DNA of 64,000 nt from Enterococcus faecalis 13-SD-W-01 (GTDB lineage: Bacteria > Bacillota > Bacilli > Lactobacillales > Enterococcaceae), in contig KE351649.1 in the NCBI GenBank assembly GCA_000415185.1, forward strand, positions 110,034 to 174,033, written 5' to 3'. A model generated the notes under the pieces. The model was not told the DNA's origin and did not search any database. It saw nothing but the letters and a program-made list of their open reading frames with translations. The translations under genes were made by a program, and so were the position numbers. This document shows positions 1-8,959 of the stretch, in pieces. How positions within the stretch are numbered: the stretch's first letter is position 1; every line of letters begins with the position of its first letter.

Positions 1-50
1 CGAAAAATCCTCCTTACTGCTCAAAGCAGACCGCTGAGTTCACAACCTCT

Positions 51-1505
51 TTACTCCACTGTTGCCGGATCGATCTTATTCGCCGAAATAACGAATGGCG
101 CCCAGATAAAGAACGTTACGATCATACATACCAGTGTAACGATTGGCGCACGCCAGTCAGCTCCTGTTGCTAAGAATGAAAGCAGGAATGGCGGAACAAC
201 CCACGTAACTTGTTGTGAAACGGGAGCCACAAGTCCGAAGTAAGTTGCTAGCCAGCCGATTGCTGTCGCAACTACTGGAGCAATCAAGAATGGGATAAAC
301 ATGATCGCATTCAATACGATTGGCAAACCAAACATTACTGGTTCATTGATATTGAACAATCCAGGTCCCATAGATAACTTAGCTACTGTTAAGTAATCTG
401 CTCGTTTAGAGAAAATCAAGATTGCGATCAACAGAACGATCGTACCACCTGATCCGCCAAACCAAGCAAAGGCATCAAATGAACCGCGGACCCACATATA
501 AGCTTTGCCGTCTTCAATTGCGTCCAAGACAGCTGGTGTTCCTGTTCTTCCATTGTATCCTTTTTGGAAAACATCGATATTGATCAATTGCGCTTGTCCC
601 CAGATACCTTCCAATACTGGCGCCAAAACGTTTGGACCATGAATACCGAAGAACCAGAATACTTGTACAAACACTGTAACGATCAATACAGCACCAAGAC
701 CTTGCGACAAGCCCAAGAATGGTTCTGCAATATATTTTTGGACCAAATCAATAATCAATTGACCATCTGTGAAACGTCCAACAACATAATTGATAATAGC
801 AATAACATATAAAGCAACTGTTGCTGGTAAAATCGCTGCGAACGCTTTTGATACAGCTGGCGGTACAGAATCCGGCATTTTGATCGTGATGTTTGCCAGC
901 ATCAATTTACAGAAAATAATAACAGAAATCGCACTCATGATCATCACTGTGAAATACGCGTTCCCATTCAAATGGTTCAAATTCAACCATCCCCAAGGCG
1001 CGACTGACAAAGTACCGTTAGCAATCGTTGCGCCAATCTCTGAGCTGTTGATTGCATCTGCAACATTTGCTGGTACATCTACGCCCAAGTTAGCAGATAG
1101 ATTTGGCGCAAAGGCAATACCTTGGATCAATGTAGCTAAACCAACGATCCCGCCGGCTAAATCATTGACACCATAAGCTCTTGCAAGGTTATATCCCCAA
1201 GAAAACGCGAAAATCAAACCAGCGATAGCTAATGTACCATTCCACACGAACCCATTGATTCCGATAATAACATTCAACACTGCAAAGATTCCTTGATCCC
1301 CAGCCAAACTATCTGCATACGTACTGATAAACTGCTGAGGTAAATCACGAATAATGGCATTGATCATTACTGCTACTGACCCCGCCATCGTTGCTGGCAG
1401 TGTCCCGATAAATGCATCACGTAAAGCAACTAAGTGTTTCTGGGCACCGATTTTTGCTGCGACTGGAAGGATATGCTTCTCCATCCAATTTGACAAACCA
1501 TTCAT
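51..1505 (-). CDS. PTS lactose/cellobiose-family transporter subunit IIC
   Basis: This 484-residue membrane protein is the sugar-translocating IIC subunit of a Lac-family (cellobiose/chitobiose/lichenan type) phosphotransferase system. It has many hydrophobic segments and the family's loop around 'NINEPVMFGLPIVLNA', which carries the conserved NEP motif linked to sugar binding. An AGGAGG site lies seven bases before the ATG. It is the last of three PTS genes read leftward after IIB and IIA, about 145 bp behind IIA. The gap shows no convincing terminator, so it probably shares the sigma-54 promoter at 2343-2360. The sugar cannot be told from sequence; a beta-glucoside such as cellobiose is the usual substrate of this type. 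Confidence 0.92.
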   Translation of the reverse strand: MNGLSNWMEKHILPVAAKIGAQKHLVALRDAFIGTLPATMAGSVAVMINAIIRDLPQQFISTYADSLAGDQGIFAVLNVIIGINGFVWNGTLAIAGLIFAFSWGYNLARAYGVNDLAGGIVGLATLIQGIAFAPNLSANLGVDVPANVADAINSSEIGATIANGTLSVAPWGWLNLNHLNGNAYFTVMIMSAISVIIFCKLMLANITIKMPDSVPPAVSKAFAAILPATVALYVIAIINYVVGRFTDGQLIIDLVQKYIAEPFLGLSQGLGAVLIVTVFVQVFWFFGIHGPNVLAPVLEGIWGQAQLINIDVFQKGYNGRTGTPAVLDAIEDGKAYMWVRGSFDAFAWFGGSGGTIVLLIAILIFSKRADYLTVAKLSMGPGLFNINEPVMFGLPIVLNAIMFIPFLIAPVVATAIGWLATYFGLVAPVSQQVTWVVPPFLLSFLATGADWRAPIVTLVCMIVTFFIWAPFVISANKIDPATVE

Positions 1506-1650
1506 TTTTCTTTCCTCCTATAAGTTCATTTTTTAAAAAATTTGCGACAAAAACTCTGCAGCTTATAGAAAAAACTCACATAGCTCCTGTCACAAATCAA
1601 TTACAAATTATCCGTTCAACGTTTCTTCTTCCGTTCAAAAAAGAAGTTTG

Positions 1651-1971
1651 TTATTTTGTATCTACTCTGCGGTATAGATCAATGATTTCTTTTGCTAAAT
1701 CTGTAAAGGCGATCGATGTCATCAAGTGATCTTGACTATGGACCGTTAATAATGTCACCTTTACATTGTTTCCTTGTGCTTCTTGTGTCAGCATCTCTGT
1801 TTGAGAATGATGTGCCTGCACTAATGACTCTTCTGCATCAGCAATTTTTTGATCTGCTAATTCGAAGTCTCCTTTTTTCGCAGCCGCAATCGCTTCCATT
1901 GCATCGCTCTTTGCATTGCCGCCATACATGATCAAGCCCATGATTGCTTCTAAGTTTTGTTGTGTCTCCAC
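1651..1971 (-). CDS. PTS lactose/cellobiose-family subunit IIA
   Basis: The 106-residue soluble IIA protein takes phosphate from HPr and passes it to the IIB cysteine. The phospho-acceptor His78 and the metal-binding Asp81 fall in 'TVHSQDHLM', at the same numbers as in Lactococcus IIA-Lac. The N-terminal half is the helical bundle that forms the family's trimer. The start is a GTG seven bases after GGAGG; no ATG suits that ribosome binding site. It lies 14 bp after the IIB gene, in the same operon. Confidence 0.93.
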   Translation of the reverse strand: METQQNLEAIMGLIMYGGNAKSDAMEAIAAAKKGDFELADQKIADAEESLVQAHHSQTEMLTQEAQGNNVKVTLLTVHSQDHLMTSIAFTDLAKEIIDLYRRVDTK

Positions 1972-1985
1972 GTTTGTTCCTCCGA

Positions 1986-2303
1986 TCAGCCCATCAATTT
2001 TTCAGCTTGTTCCAATACTTTGGCACCATTCATCATGCCGTAGTCCTGCATGTTGATAACATCTAAAGGAATCCCTTTTGGTGCTAATTTTTGTTCAAAC
2101 TGGCCTTTCATGAAACGAACTTGCGGACCTAAAAGAAGAACATCTACATTTTTCGATTCTAAGTTGTTGTCTGCATCTGAAGCAGATACTGCAAAGATGT
2201 CTGCGTCGATTCCTTTTTCCTCAGCAGCCTTTTGCATTTTTGTTACCAATAAACTTGTACTCATTCCGGCAGAACATACTAACATGATTGTTTTTTTCGC
2301 CAT
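1986..2303 (-). CDS. PTS lactose/cellobiose-family subunit IIB
   Basis: This 105-residue cytoplasmic IIB domain is phosphorylated on a cysteine and hands phosphate to the incoming sugar. The P-loop-like active site is 'LVCSAGMSTSLLV' near the N terminus (Cys10). A GTG nine bases further upstream would overlap the AGGAG, whereas the ATG at 2303 has AGGAG eight bases before it, so the ATG is preferred. It is the first gene of the IIB-IIA-IIC operon and lies about 40 bp behind the sigma-54 promoter. Confidence 0.93.
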   Translation of the reverse strand: MAKKTIMLVCSAGMSTSLLVTKMQKAAEEKGIDADIFAVSASDADNNLESKNVDVLLLGPQVRFMKGQFEQKLAPKGIPLDVINMQDYGMMNGAKVLEQAEKLMG

Positions 2304-2342
2304 ATTCTCCACTCCTCTTCATTTGTTTTACACTTAATTATA

Positions 2343-2360
2343 ATGCAAGAAGCATGCCAA
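2343..2360 (-). promoter_or_regulatory. Sigma-54 (-24/-12) promoter of the Lac-family PTS operon
   Basis: On the minus strand the site reads TTGGCATGCTTCTTGCAT. It has the TGGC (-24) and TTGC (-12) elements at the correct spacing. It sits just upstream of the IIB gene, and the next gene upstream encodes a LevR-type sigma-54 activator. Apart from two bases it is identical to the promoter at 44388-44405. Confidence 0.9.
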
Positions 2361-2375
2361 TTTATCAAACAATAA

Positions 2376-2389
2376 AAATAGCGCTTTCA
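2376..2389 (-). promoter_or_regulatory. Possible CcpA cre site
   Basis: The minus strand reads TGAAAGCGCTATTT, close to the cre consensus TGWAARCGYTWNCW with one clear mismatch at the conserved C near the 3' end. It lies about 16 bp upstream of the -24 element, where carbon catabolite control of a beta-glucoside PTS would be expected. Short and imperfect, so tentative. Confidence 0.35.
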
Positions 2390-2402
2390 TAACGTTTCTG
2401 TG

Positions 2403-2446
2403 TAAAAAACAGTGCGCACACTAACTAAATTAATGTGCACACTGTT
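2403..2446 (-). terminator. Terminator of the LevR-type regulator gene
   Basis: Two 13-base arms (2408-2420 and 2434-2446, one mismatch) form a hairpin that on the minus strand is followed by a T run. It lies directly after the regulator gene and before the PTS promoter. The same inverted repeat could also be an activator-binding (UAS) site; the T run favours termination. Confidence 0.65.
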
Positions 2447-2462
2447 TATTTGTGTGATTTTT

Positions 2463-5162
2463 TTAATTTTTTATCTTATTTTCGACAAACATTTGTGTCA
2501 AAAACGCGATTTCATCTTCTGGTATTTTAATCTTGTAGCGCCTTTCAAGAGGAATCAAACTGGTTTGGATGATATCCGTCTCTAATCGGTACTTTTTCAA
2601 AAATGAAGCAAGGTCTTTGAAGGTCCTGTTGTTCCCTTCATTTTTCAAAAGCGCGTCGATCATGAACGCAAGATGGATCACGATTCCCGCATCAACACCT
2701 GGTTCTACGATGACAGAAATATCTGTTTGGATCTGCTGGACCGTTTTTTGCAAGGAATGGATCAGTTCTTCGATGGATGGGATCGCTGTTAAAGAATCCT
2801 TTAATGAATAAACGATTTTTTCTAATGGGATCTCATCATCCGCTATCCGCTTCAACATATTCAATTTTTCATCATCAAAGATATCATACGCAGAGAAAAA
2901 AGGGATATTTTGATAATCGACATCTACAGTACCAGCAATAGCTTTTATTTCATACTCTTCCAATAAAGCATCGATATGTCTTTTGAATGCTTCCCGTTCC
3001 AAAAACTGCATTTGGATCAGCTCGACTTTTTTCTCATTGATGACTGGTGTGATCCGCTGATAAAGTTTTGCGGCTACCCCTTCACCAGTAAAACAAGTGA
3101 CGATTACTGCTTTTTTGCGTACTTCTACTGGTTTCGTATGCAATTTCAGCTGATCTTTCACGATTGTTTCAAAGGAGGTTCTTACTGCTTGATAGATATC
3201 TTCCAAACTGCGCCCAGCACTTGCTAATCTGACTGCTTCAATCACGACCATGGAACTTGCCATAGGAATAACTTGTGTCCGAATACCTGTTTCTTCAAAA
3301 ATCAAATGCCCGAATGTGTTCAATGAACCCATATCTGTTAAGAACAATACGCCATTGTTCAATTGCTCTTTATTTTCTTTGATAAAGCGGATAACATCTT
3401 GATACATTTTTTGGACGTCTAATGTCAGAGGCATATTGAAGGCCGTACCGTTTGTTGTCCCCAGCAGTTCTTGGGCTAATTCCAGCATACTGGTAGCTGT
3501 TTGCCGTCCATGCATCAATACAACGACTTCTACGTTGTTTTCTTTGATCCGTTCTCTTTCCCCTAGATTGATGGACAAGAACATACTTAAAAAACCAATT
3601 TCATCAAAAGGAATCTCGACTTGCTGCTCTTCTTCGATTACTGCCGAAAGATCAATAGCCACTTGAAATTCTTTTTTGAAGTTCTTACGGATGTTATTCA
3701 GGTCAGGATGAACGATCATATGTCCGCCCTTTACCCGTTCGATCGTACTTTGCAAGTGCAGCGCAAAGGCAAAGCGTGCTTTTTCGTTGTATTTTCTTTC
3801 CAGCCGCTCTTCTGCAATATCATACAGTTTATTTGTCAGACGCCAAATATCTTCTGGCAGCAGTTCTTTATGTCGTTCGTTTTGTGCCAGTTCTTCTACA
3901 TAAGTTTCAAAGTAGGCTTCTACATCACTTGAAATCAATGCTTCTAAATCGATATTCTCAGTTTCATCTTGCGAAAGACTGGTCACCTTTTCTTCAATCG
4001 TATTGTAGACTTGCATGTCACGTTCCGGATCTTGCGACCATACGACATCTGCAAATCCTGGTTCAAAAGTCAAATATTGGCTTTTGCTGCCAATAAAATG
4101 ATCTAAGCGCTCGGGGATTTCTTTGATTTTCAGCAACCCTTTTTGGACTTGGAGCGAAAGATCTTTTTTGCGAATGACTAAACTTTCTTCATTGTGCATT
4201 CGATAATGTAAAAAAGACTTGGCACAAACAAGCTTCAAATCACGTTTGATTTGCCCGATATTTGCTTCCGCATCATACAGCATAAAAGCAAGGATCGCTT
4301 CTCTTTCAATATCGATACGCTGGCGAAGACGGTTTGATTCTTGTTTGATAAACAATGAGATGATTTCGTAGCGCTCATCCAATGAACGGGAAGCTAGATT
4401 AGGCAATGTGATCGCCATCGGTATTCGTCTGTTGAATGTCGTCAAAAAACTTTCAGATGACTCTGTCGTAGCGCCGATGATCTGAACAGAAGCTTCGTGG
4501 ACCTTTGCACTTTCTCCTAATGGTCGATAAACACCTTTATCGATAAAAGTAAACAACATTTCTTGACCTTCTGGCGGCAGGCGATGAATCTCGTCTAAAA
4601 ACAAGATACCTCCATCTGCTTCTGAAATAAGCCCCTGACTATCTTCTGCCGCACCAGTATATGCACCTTTTTTGATACCAAAAATGTGACCAAACAATAA
4701 CTGCGGATTCTGCGCATAATCTGCACAATTGAAGGAAACAAAGGGAGCATTTTCAGGCAAAGTATTTGAGCTGATTGCAAATTGATACATACATTCTGCA
4801 AACATCGATTTCCCAGTTCCTGTTTCCCCAAAAATAATCGTATGCAGTCCTCTTGGCGGATATAAAATCGCTGCTTTGGCTTGCTGGATACTTACTTTTA
4901 ATGAATCATTTGCACCGACTAGTTTATCAAAAGACATTTCTGTCGAAGCATCGACATGGACTTCGCCGGTTTCTTCGCTGGATATAGAATAAACCACTGG
5001 GCGGCCAGCGGTTTTGGTGATTTGTCGTTCTTTATAAAGATCACTTAGATAACGACTGGCATTGCTTCGGTCAATCTCTAAATGTTCTGCTACATCACTA
5101 GCTGTCAAACCTTCTGGATTTAAAGTCAGCAATCGGATGATTTCTTGTTTTCTCGGATTCAC
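2463..5162 (-). CDS. LevR/CelR-type sigma-54-dependent PTS activator
   Basis: This 899-residue regulator activates sigma-54 holoenzyme at the PTS promoter that follows it. Domain order: N-terminal winged helix (about 1-60), AAA+ ATPase (about 78-330) with Walker A 'GETGTGKS' at 112-119, sigma-54 contact loop GAYTGA at 166-171 (usual form GAFTGA) and Walker B 'GGILFLDEIHRL', then PRD1, an EIIA-Man-like domain ('VLMHGRQTATS'), an EIIB-Gat-like domain and a C-terminal PRD2 with His in 'VIHLAFMID'. PTS phosphorylation of the PRD and EIIA histidines normally sets activity. The start is a GTG about eight bases after AGGGGG. Confidence in the family is high; the inducing sugar is unknown. Confidence 0.92.
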   Translation of the reverse strand: MNPRKQEIIRLLTLNPEGLTASDVAEHLEIDRSNASRYLSDLYKERQITKTAGRPVVYSISSEETGEVHVDASTEMSFDKLVGANDSLKVSIQQAKAAILYPPRGLHTIIFGETGTGKSMFAECMYQFAISSNTLPENAPFVSFNCADYAQNPQLLFGHIFGIKKGAYTGAAEDSQGLISEADGGILFLDEIHRLPPEGQEMLFTFIDKGVYRPLGESAKVHEASVQIIGATTESSESFLTTFNRRIPMAITLPNLASRSLDERYEIISLFIKQESNRLRQRIDIEREAILAFMLYDAEANIGQIKRDLKLVCAKSFLHYRMHNEESLVIRKKDLSLQVQKGLLKIKEIPERLDHFIGSKSQYLTFEPGFADVVWSQDPERDMQVYNTIEEKVTSLSQDETENIDLEALISSDVEAYFETYVEELAQNERHKELLPEDIWRLTNKLYDIAEERLERKYNEKARFAFALHLQSTIERVKGGHMIVHPDLNNIRKNFKKEFQVAIDLSAVIEEEQQVEIPFDEIGFLSMFLSINLGERERIKENNVEVVVLMHGRQTATSMLELAQELLGTTNGTAFNMPLTLDVQKMYQDVIRFIKENKEQLNNGVLFLTDMGSLNTFGHLIFEETGIRTQVIPMASSMVVIEAVRLASAGRSLEDIYQAVRTSFETIVKDQLKLHTKPVEVRKKAVIVTCFTGEGVAAKLYQRITPVINEKKVELIQMQFLEREAFKRHIDALLEEYEIKAIAGTVDVDYQNIPFFSAYDIFDDEKLNMLKRIADDEIPLEKIVYSLKDSLTAIPSIEELIHSLQKTVQQIQTDISVIVEPGVDAGIVIHLAFMIDALLKNEGNNRTFKDLASFLKKYRLETDIIQTSLIPLERRYKIKIPEDEIAFLTQMFVENKIKN

Positions 5163-5215
5163 CCCAAGTCCCCCTCAAGTGATTATTTATTTGTTGCCGT
5201 TTTCATTTATAATAA

Positions 5216-5241
5216 CACAAAAAGGCGCTTATTTGCGCCTT
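5216..5241 (-). terminator. Terminator overlapping the 3' end of the helicase gene
   Basis: The stem AAGGCGC/GCGCCTT with a short loop is followed on the minus strand by TTTTTG. The helicase stop codon (5229-5231) lies inside the hairpin, so the last codons double as terminator. Confidence 0.75.
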
Positions 5242-6515
5242 GCTCCTTTATTTTTTTCATTTTTCCGTTTCTTTTTGTGTTTTTTTGGCTTTATTTTTTC
5301 CGCATCGTTCATCACTTTTTGCGGTGCTTTCGGTTTGCTGATTGATGTTTTTTTCTGAGTTGGAAGACTATTTTTCACAGGTTCTTTTTCTGGAAGTTCT
5401 GTCAGCAGTTCCCCGCCATAGATAAAGATTTCTTCTAGAGATATCTTTGCATCCCGAGCGATTCGTTTAAGATCTTTGAATGTATGATCTTGAATAAACG
5501 TAATCACTGAGCCTTCATTTCCCATCCGTCCTGTACGTCCTGAACGATGAAGATAACTTTCTGGACTTAATGGAACTTCAGCATTCACTACATAACGTAA
5601 TGAATCGATATCTAACCCTCTTGCTGCAACATCTGTCGTCAAAAGTTCGGTGATTTTGCCTTCTCTGAAATTTGTCAATGCGGCTTGTCTGACTAATTTG
5701 TTTTGGTCAGAAGCCAAACTGCCGACTGATATGCCTCGATAGCTGAGTTTTTCCTCTGCCGCGCCTAGTTCGCTCAATTGATTGAAGAAAACTAAACTTT
5801 GGAATCCTTCCACTTGTGCCAGTCTGCGCAGATATTCTTCTTTTTTCCGACTTGGGACTTGCAGATAAAAGTGTCTAAGCTGTTTCCGTGATTCATCACT
5901 TTCTGTTACATCGATGACTGGATATTCTTGGTTTGTCACTTTTTGGATCTCTTCGATGGAACGATCTGCTGTTGCTGAAAAGAAAGCTAATTGATAGTCC
6001 ACTGGCGCTTGTTTCAGGATTTGTTCGATCAGTGTCACACTGCTGCCGTCAAAAAGCTGATCTGCTTCATCCAATACGATCGTTTGGATTTGATGGGCTT
6101 TTAGTTTGCGGCTTTTCATCAATTCCAGGACACGTCCAGGAGTACCCACTAAAATCTCTGGTTTTTTCTTCAATCCTTCGACTTGGCGTTTGACGTTCCC
6201 TCCCCCAACGATTGCTTGGACATTCAAATCCACTTCTTTCGCCCATTTTCTAGCAACATCTGCTACTTGGACAGCTAATTCTTGTGAAGAAGTCAACACC
6301 AGCAGTTTGCTTGCTTCGCCTTTTTCGATATTCAAAAGAAGCGGCAGCAGGTAAGCGAGTGTTTTACCAGACCCGGTGGGAGAGATTCCCACCAGGCTTT
6401 CTTTTTGTTTTAATTGTTCAAAGACTTCTTTTTGGATCAATGACGGCTCTTCAAATCCATTGTCCGTCCAGAATTTCTGCCATGCTGGCGGAAATTTTTC
6501 TAACCATTCGTTCAT
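5229..6515 (-). CDS. DEAD-box ATP-dependent RNA helicase
   Basis: A 428-residue DEAD-box helicase that would unwind short RNA duplexes, for example in ribosome assembly or RNA decay. Visible motifs are the Q-motif region, motif I 'SPTGSGKT', Ib 'GTPGRVLEL', II 'DEADQLF', III 'SAT', V 'TTDVAARGLDI' and VI 'HRSGRTGR'. It ends in a Lys/Arg-rich tail, probably for RNA binding. Length and tail recall the B. subtilis YfmL/DbpA group, but the exact subfamily is not certain. The ATG overlaps the stop of the upstream oxidoreductase (ATGA), which implies translational coupling. AAGGAAGG precedes the start. Confidence 0.9.
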   Translation of the reverse strand: MNEWLEKFPPAWQKFWTDNGFEEPSLIQKEVFEQLKQKESLVGISPTGSGKTLAYLLPLLLNIEKGEASKLLVLTSSQELAVQVADVARKWAKEVDLNVQAIVGGGNVKRQVEGLKKKPEILVGTPGRVLELMKSRKLKAHQIQTIVLDEADQLFDGSSVTLIEQILKQAPVDYQLAFFSATADRSIEEIQKVTNQEYPVIDVTESDESRKQLRHFYLQVPSRKKEEYLRRLAQVEGFQSLVFFNQLSELGAAEEKLSYRGISVGSLASDQNKLVRQAALTNFREGKITELLTTDVAARGLDIDSLRYVVNAEVPLSPESYLHRSGRTGRMGNEGSVITFIQDHTFKDLKRIARDAKISLEEIFIYGGELLTELPEKEPVKNSLPTQKKTSISKPKAPQKVMNDAEKIKPKKHKKKRKNEKNKGARRK

Positions 6516-7528
6516 TTTGTTCCTTCCTTGCGGTCTGCATCAAATTCGATGCCGCCGCTTTGACGTAATTTATAAATGACTTTATTGACTGTTCTTGCTA
6601 GTTCAACCCATTCTTCGTAAAGTGTGCCCCATGCTGGATCTTTCGGGTGCATGATCACATTTGCAAAGTCTTCTGCTTCATCTCGCATAGGGTTTTCAGA
6701 AACTTCAATATCAATTGTTTCGATTTCTTCTTGTGACCGATTATGGAACTCCGCGTTTTCGATTGCATTGACACCATTCATGACTAACGTGCCGTCATCG
6801 AAATAAATTTCTGAAGGTAAATAAGAATCCCCGATTTTCCCTGGCTGGATCGTTACATCAAAAAGATCATAGCGCAAGATACCCATGCCTAATCCGTCCA
6901 CACCTGTTGAGATTTTTCTTGGGAAATAATGGACTTCTTCTGGTGTACCGAACCATGCTACTGCTGCATACACAAGGTAAACCCCAAGATCCATCAATGC
7001 GCCTCCTGAGAAATGAGTAGAAAAGATATTTGGCTCTTGTCCGTCTAATACTTGGTCATAGCGGGAAGAATATTTCATGTAACTAAAATTTGCCCCGATG
7101 ATCCGGTCTTTGACTGGCAAGTAATCCGCAACTTTTTTGAATCCTTTTTCATGGACATTACGAGCTGCTTCAAAGAAATAAACACGTTTTTCATTGGCTA
7201 AATGAATGATTTCATCCATTTCTTCCGGAGTAGAAAATGCGGGTTTTTCGACAATGACATTTTTCCCTGCCAAAATCGCTTGTTTCGCTTGCTCAAAATG
7301 CAGGCTGTTTGGTGAGGCGATATAAATCGTATCCATATGCTGGATATTGAAAAAAGTATCTAGATCAATCGCATATTCGATATCGCCTTCGTATTTTTCT
7401 CCGAAAGCTTGCGCGTTTTCCAGCTTCCGTGAATAAACCGCTGCCAATGTATATTTTTTTGTAGACAAAGCTGCTTGGACGAATTGATGGGTGATCCAAT
7501 TTGTTCCAATAATACCTAAATGAATCAT
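6512..7528 (-). CDS. Gfo/Idh/MocA-family NAD(P)-dependent oxidoreductase
   Basis: A 338-residue oxidoreductase with an N-terminal Rossmann fold ('GIIGTNWI', residues 5-12) and the family's EKP motif at 94-96, where Lys95 is the usual catalytic residue. The C-terminal half is the alpha/beta substrate domain. Family members act on sugars, inositols or related polyols; the substrate here cannot be read from sequence. It lies four bases after sfsA and is coupled to the helicase gene that follows, so the three form one leftward operon. Confidence 0.88.
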   Translation of the reverse strand: MIHLGIIGTNWITHQFVQAALSTKKYTLAAVYSRKLENAQAFGEKYEGDIEYAIDLDTFFNIQHMDTIYIASPNSLHFEQAKQAILAGKNVIVEKPAFSTPEEMDEIIHLANEKRVYFFEAARNVHEKGFKKVADYLPVKDRIIGANFSYMKYSSRYDQVLDGQEPNIFSTHFSGGALMDLGVYLVYAAVAWFGTPEEVHYFPRKISTGVDGLGMGILRYDLFDVTIQPGKIGDSYLPSEIYFDDGTLVMNGVNAIENAEFHNRSQEEIETIDIEVSENPMRDEAEDFANVIMHPKDPAWGTLYEEWVELARTVNKVIYKLRQSGGIEFDADRKEGTK

Positions 7529-7532
7529 GTGA

Positions 7533-8282
7533 TTACCTTCTTTCTAATATGATAGGATCTTCAAAAGGATAGTCCAGTACAAAAGGAATCCTTTGTTTCA
7601 CTGTTATTTCATCTGCTTGGACACTGCAATTATACGCGAGGACGTGAACGCCTTGTGCCTGCGCTTCTTCTATGGCTTCTGCCAAAGCCGGCTGCATTTC
7701 TTCGTGGATCGTCGCTGTATGCAATGTTTCAAATTGGACGATAAACAATACATACGCTTCATAGCCTGCTTTTTTGGCTGCAGTCAGTTCTTTGACATGT
7801 TTGAGACCTCGTAACGTTGGAGCATCTGGAAAAGCCCCTACTTCCCTATTTTCAAGTGTCATCCCTTTTACTTCCACAAAGGCTTTCAGCCCAGTTTCAG
7901 CTTCAAGATAAAGATCGAATTTTGAGTTTCCGTAAACGACTTCACGTCTGATTGAACGGATCTTTTCGATATTCGGCAGCTGGATTTTCCCATCCAGGAT
8001 GCCTTCGTAGGCAAGTTTATTGGGTATTTGACTATCGATATTGAACCAATTTCCTTGCTTTTTGACTGCGATCAAGTCATAATCTGTTTTTCTTTTTGGC
8101 CCGGGCGCATAGGCAACTGCCACTTCGGCTCCAGGAATCAGTACTTCTTTGCCTCTGCCTGTGTTTTTGACGTGAGCAATAATTACTTCATTCGTTTCTT
8201 TTAAGCGGCAATAGGCAATAAAACGGTTGGGGCGTTCCATGAACACCGCAGATTTCACTTCAGGATAGATCAATTTTTTCAC
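7533..8282 (-). CDS. sfsA: Sugar fermentation stimulation protein homologue SfsA
   Basis: A 249-residue SfsA-family protein. Conserved stretches include 'FMERPNRFIAYCRL' near the N terminus (an OB-fold-like part), 'GRGKEVLIPGAEV', 'YGNSKFDLYLE' and the C-terminal nuclease-like core 'AFVEVKGMTLENREVGAFPDAPT', which resembles restriction-endonuclease-type D...ExK chemistry. E. coli SfsA was named for maltose metabolism, but its biochemical role is still unclear. It is the first gene of the sfsA-oxidoreductase-helicase run and is divergent from the small gene at 8428. Confidence 0.92.
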   Translation of the reverse strand: MKKLIYPEVKSAVFMERPNRFIAYCRLKETNEVIIAHVKNTGRGKEVLIPGAEVAVAYAPGPKRKTDYDLIAVKKQGNWFNIDSQIPNKLAYEGILDGKIQLPNIEKIRSIRREVVYGNSKFDLYLEAETGLKAFVEVKGMTLENREVGAFPDAPTLRGLKHVKELTAAKKAGYEAYVLFIVQFETLHTATIHEEMQPALAEAIEEAQAQGVHVLAYNCSVQADEITVKQRIPFVLDYPFEDPIILERR

Positions 8283-8427
8283 CTGCTTCTTGGTTATTTT
8301 ACCACAGTTCGATAAAAAACTCTTGGAAAAAAACCAGTCGTAGGTCTTAGAGATTTCTTTACTTTTTTCCTTTAAAATAAAGAAGAAGACACATCGTCCG
8401 TATATAAAACGAAAAGGAAGTGATTGG

Positions 8428-8784
8428 ATGAAAAAACGCTTTTATCTTTTAGGTATATCCTTGCTCACTGGCGCTTTAGGAAGTTTGGCAATCCGAAAAT
8501 CCCAACAAAAAAAGTTGAAAAATGAACACCCTGATGATTTTTCTGTCTATTGCGGTACGTGGGCATTTACAGATAAAAATGATACCCGGCATAAACTGAC
8601 AGTCACTCCTGATTTTTCGTTGATCATCGACAACAAGAAAATGGAAACAGCTTTGATTGAATTGTCACCAGAACAGCTAGTCGTTCGAGATCAATATGGA
8701 TTTCATCTTGCACTGGCCTTTGACCCAGATCCTGTTTTATATGATGAAGCAGAAGACCGCTATTTTCGTTTAAAACAGTCATAG
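8428..8784 (+). CDS. Small secreted or anchored protein, DUF4828-like
   Basis: A 118-residue protein with a short hydrophobic N-terminal segment (about residues 5-21), then a basic stretch and a compact domain with 'YCGTWAF', 'YGFHLAL' and 'YDEAEDRYF'. The pattern fits the enterococcal DUF4828 family as I remember it, but that is recall rather than a search. An AAGGAAG site precedes the ATG. It stands alone, divergent from sfsA, and is followed by a terminator. Function unknown. Confidence 0.75.
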   Translation: MKKRFYLLGISLLTGALGSLAIRKSQQKKLKNEHPDDFSVYCGTWAFTDKNDTRHKLTVTPDFSLIIDNKKMETALIELSPEQLVVRDQYGFHLALAFDPDPVLYDEAEDRYFRLKQS

Positions 8785-8829
8785 ATTTGAAATAGGATCA
8801 GTTATTTTTTCTTATCCTGGTATGTCCCG

Positions 8830-8867
8830 AGAAACAGCTGCTGAACAATTGCGGCTGTTCTTTTTTT
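8830..8867 (+). terminator. Rho-independent terminator after the DUF4828-like gene
   Basis: An 11-bp stem with one G-T pair and one bulge (AGAAACAGCTGC against GCGGCTGTTCT, loop of nine bases) is followed by seven T residues. Confidence 0.75.
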
Positions 8868-8959
8868 ATTCCTATATTTTGTTTCAGATAAATAGTAAAA
8901 CGCCGCTTTTTTTGTTAAACTGTGTATGATGTTTTTTTACCATGAAAGGATGAACAATT

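Noticed and set aside
1506-1650. Possible terminator between the IIA and IIC genes
   Set aside because: Only a weak six-base pairing (AGCTAT/ATAAGCT) with the T run inside the loop; not convincing.
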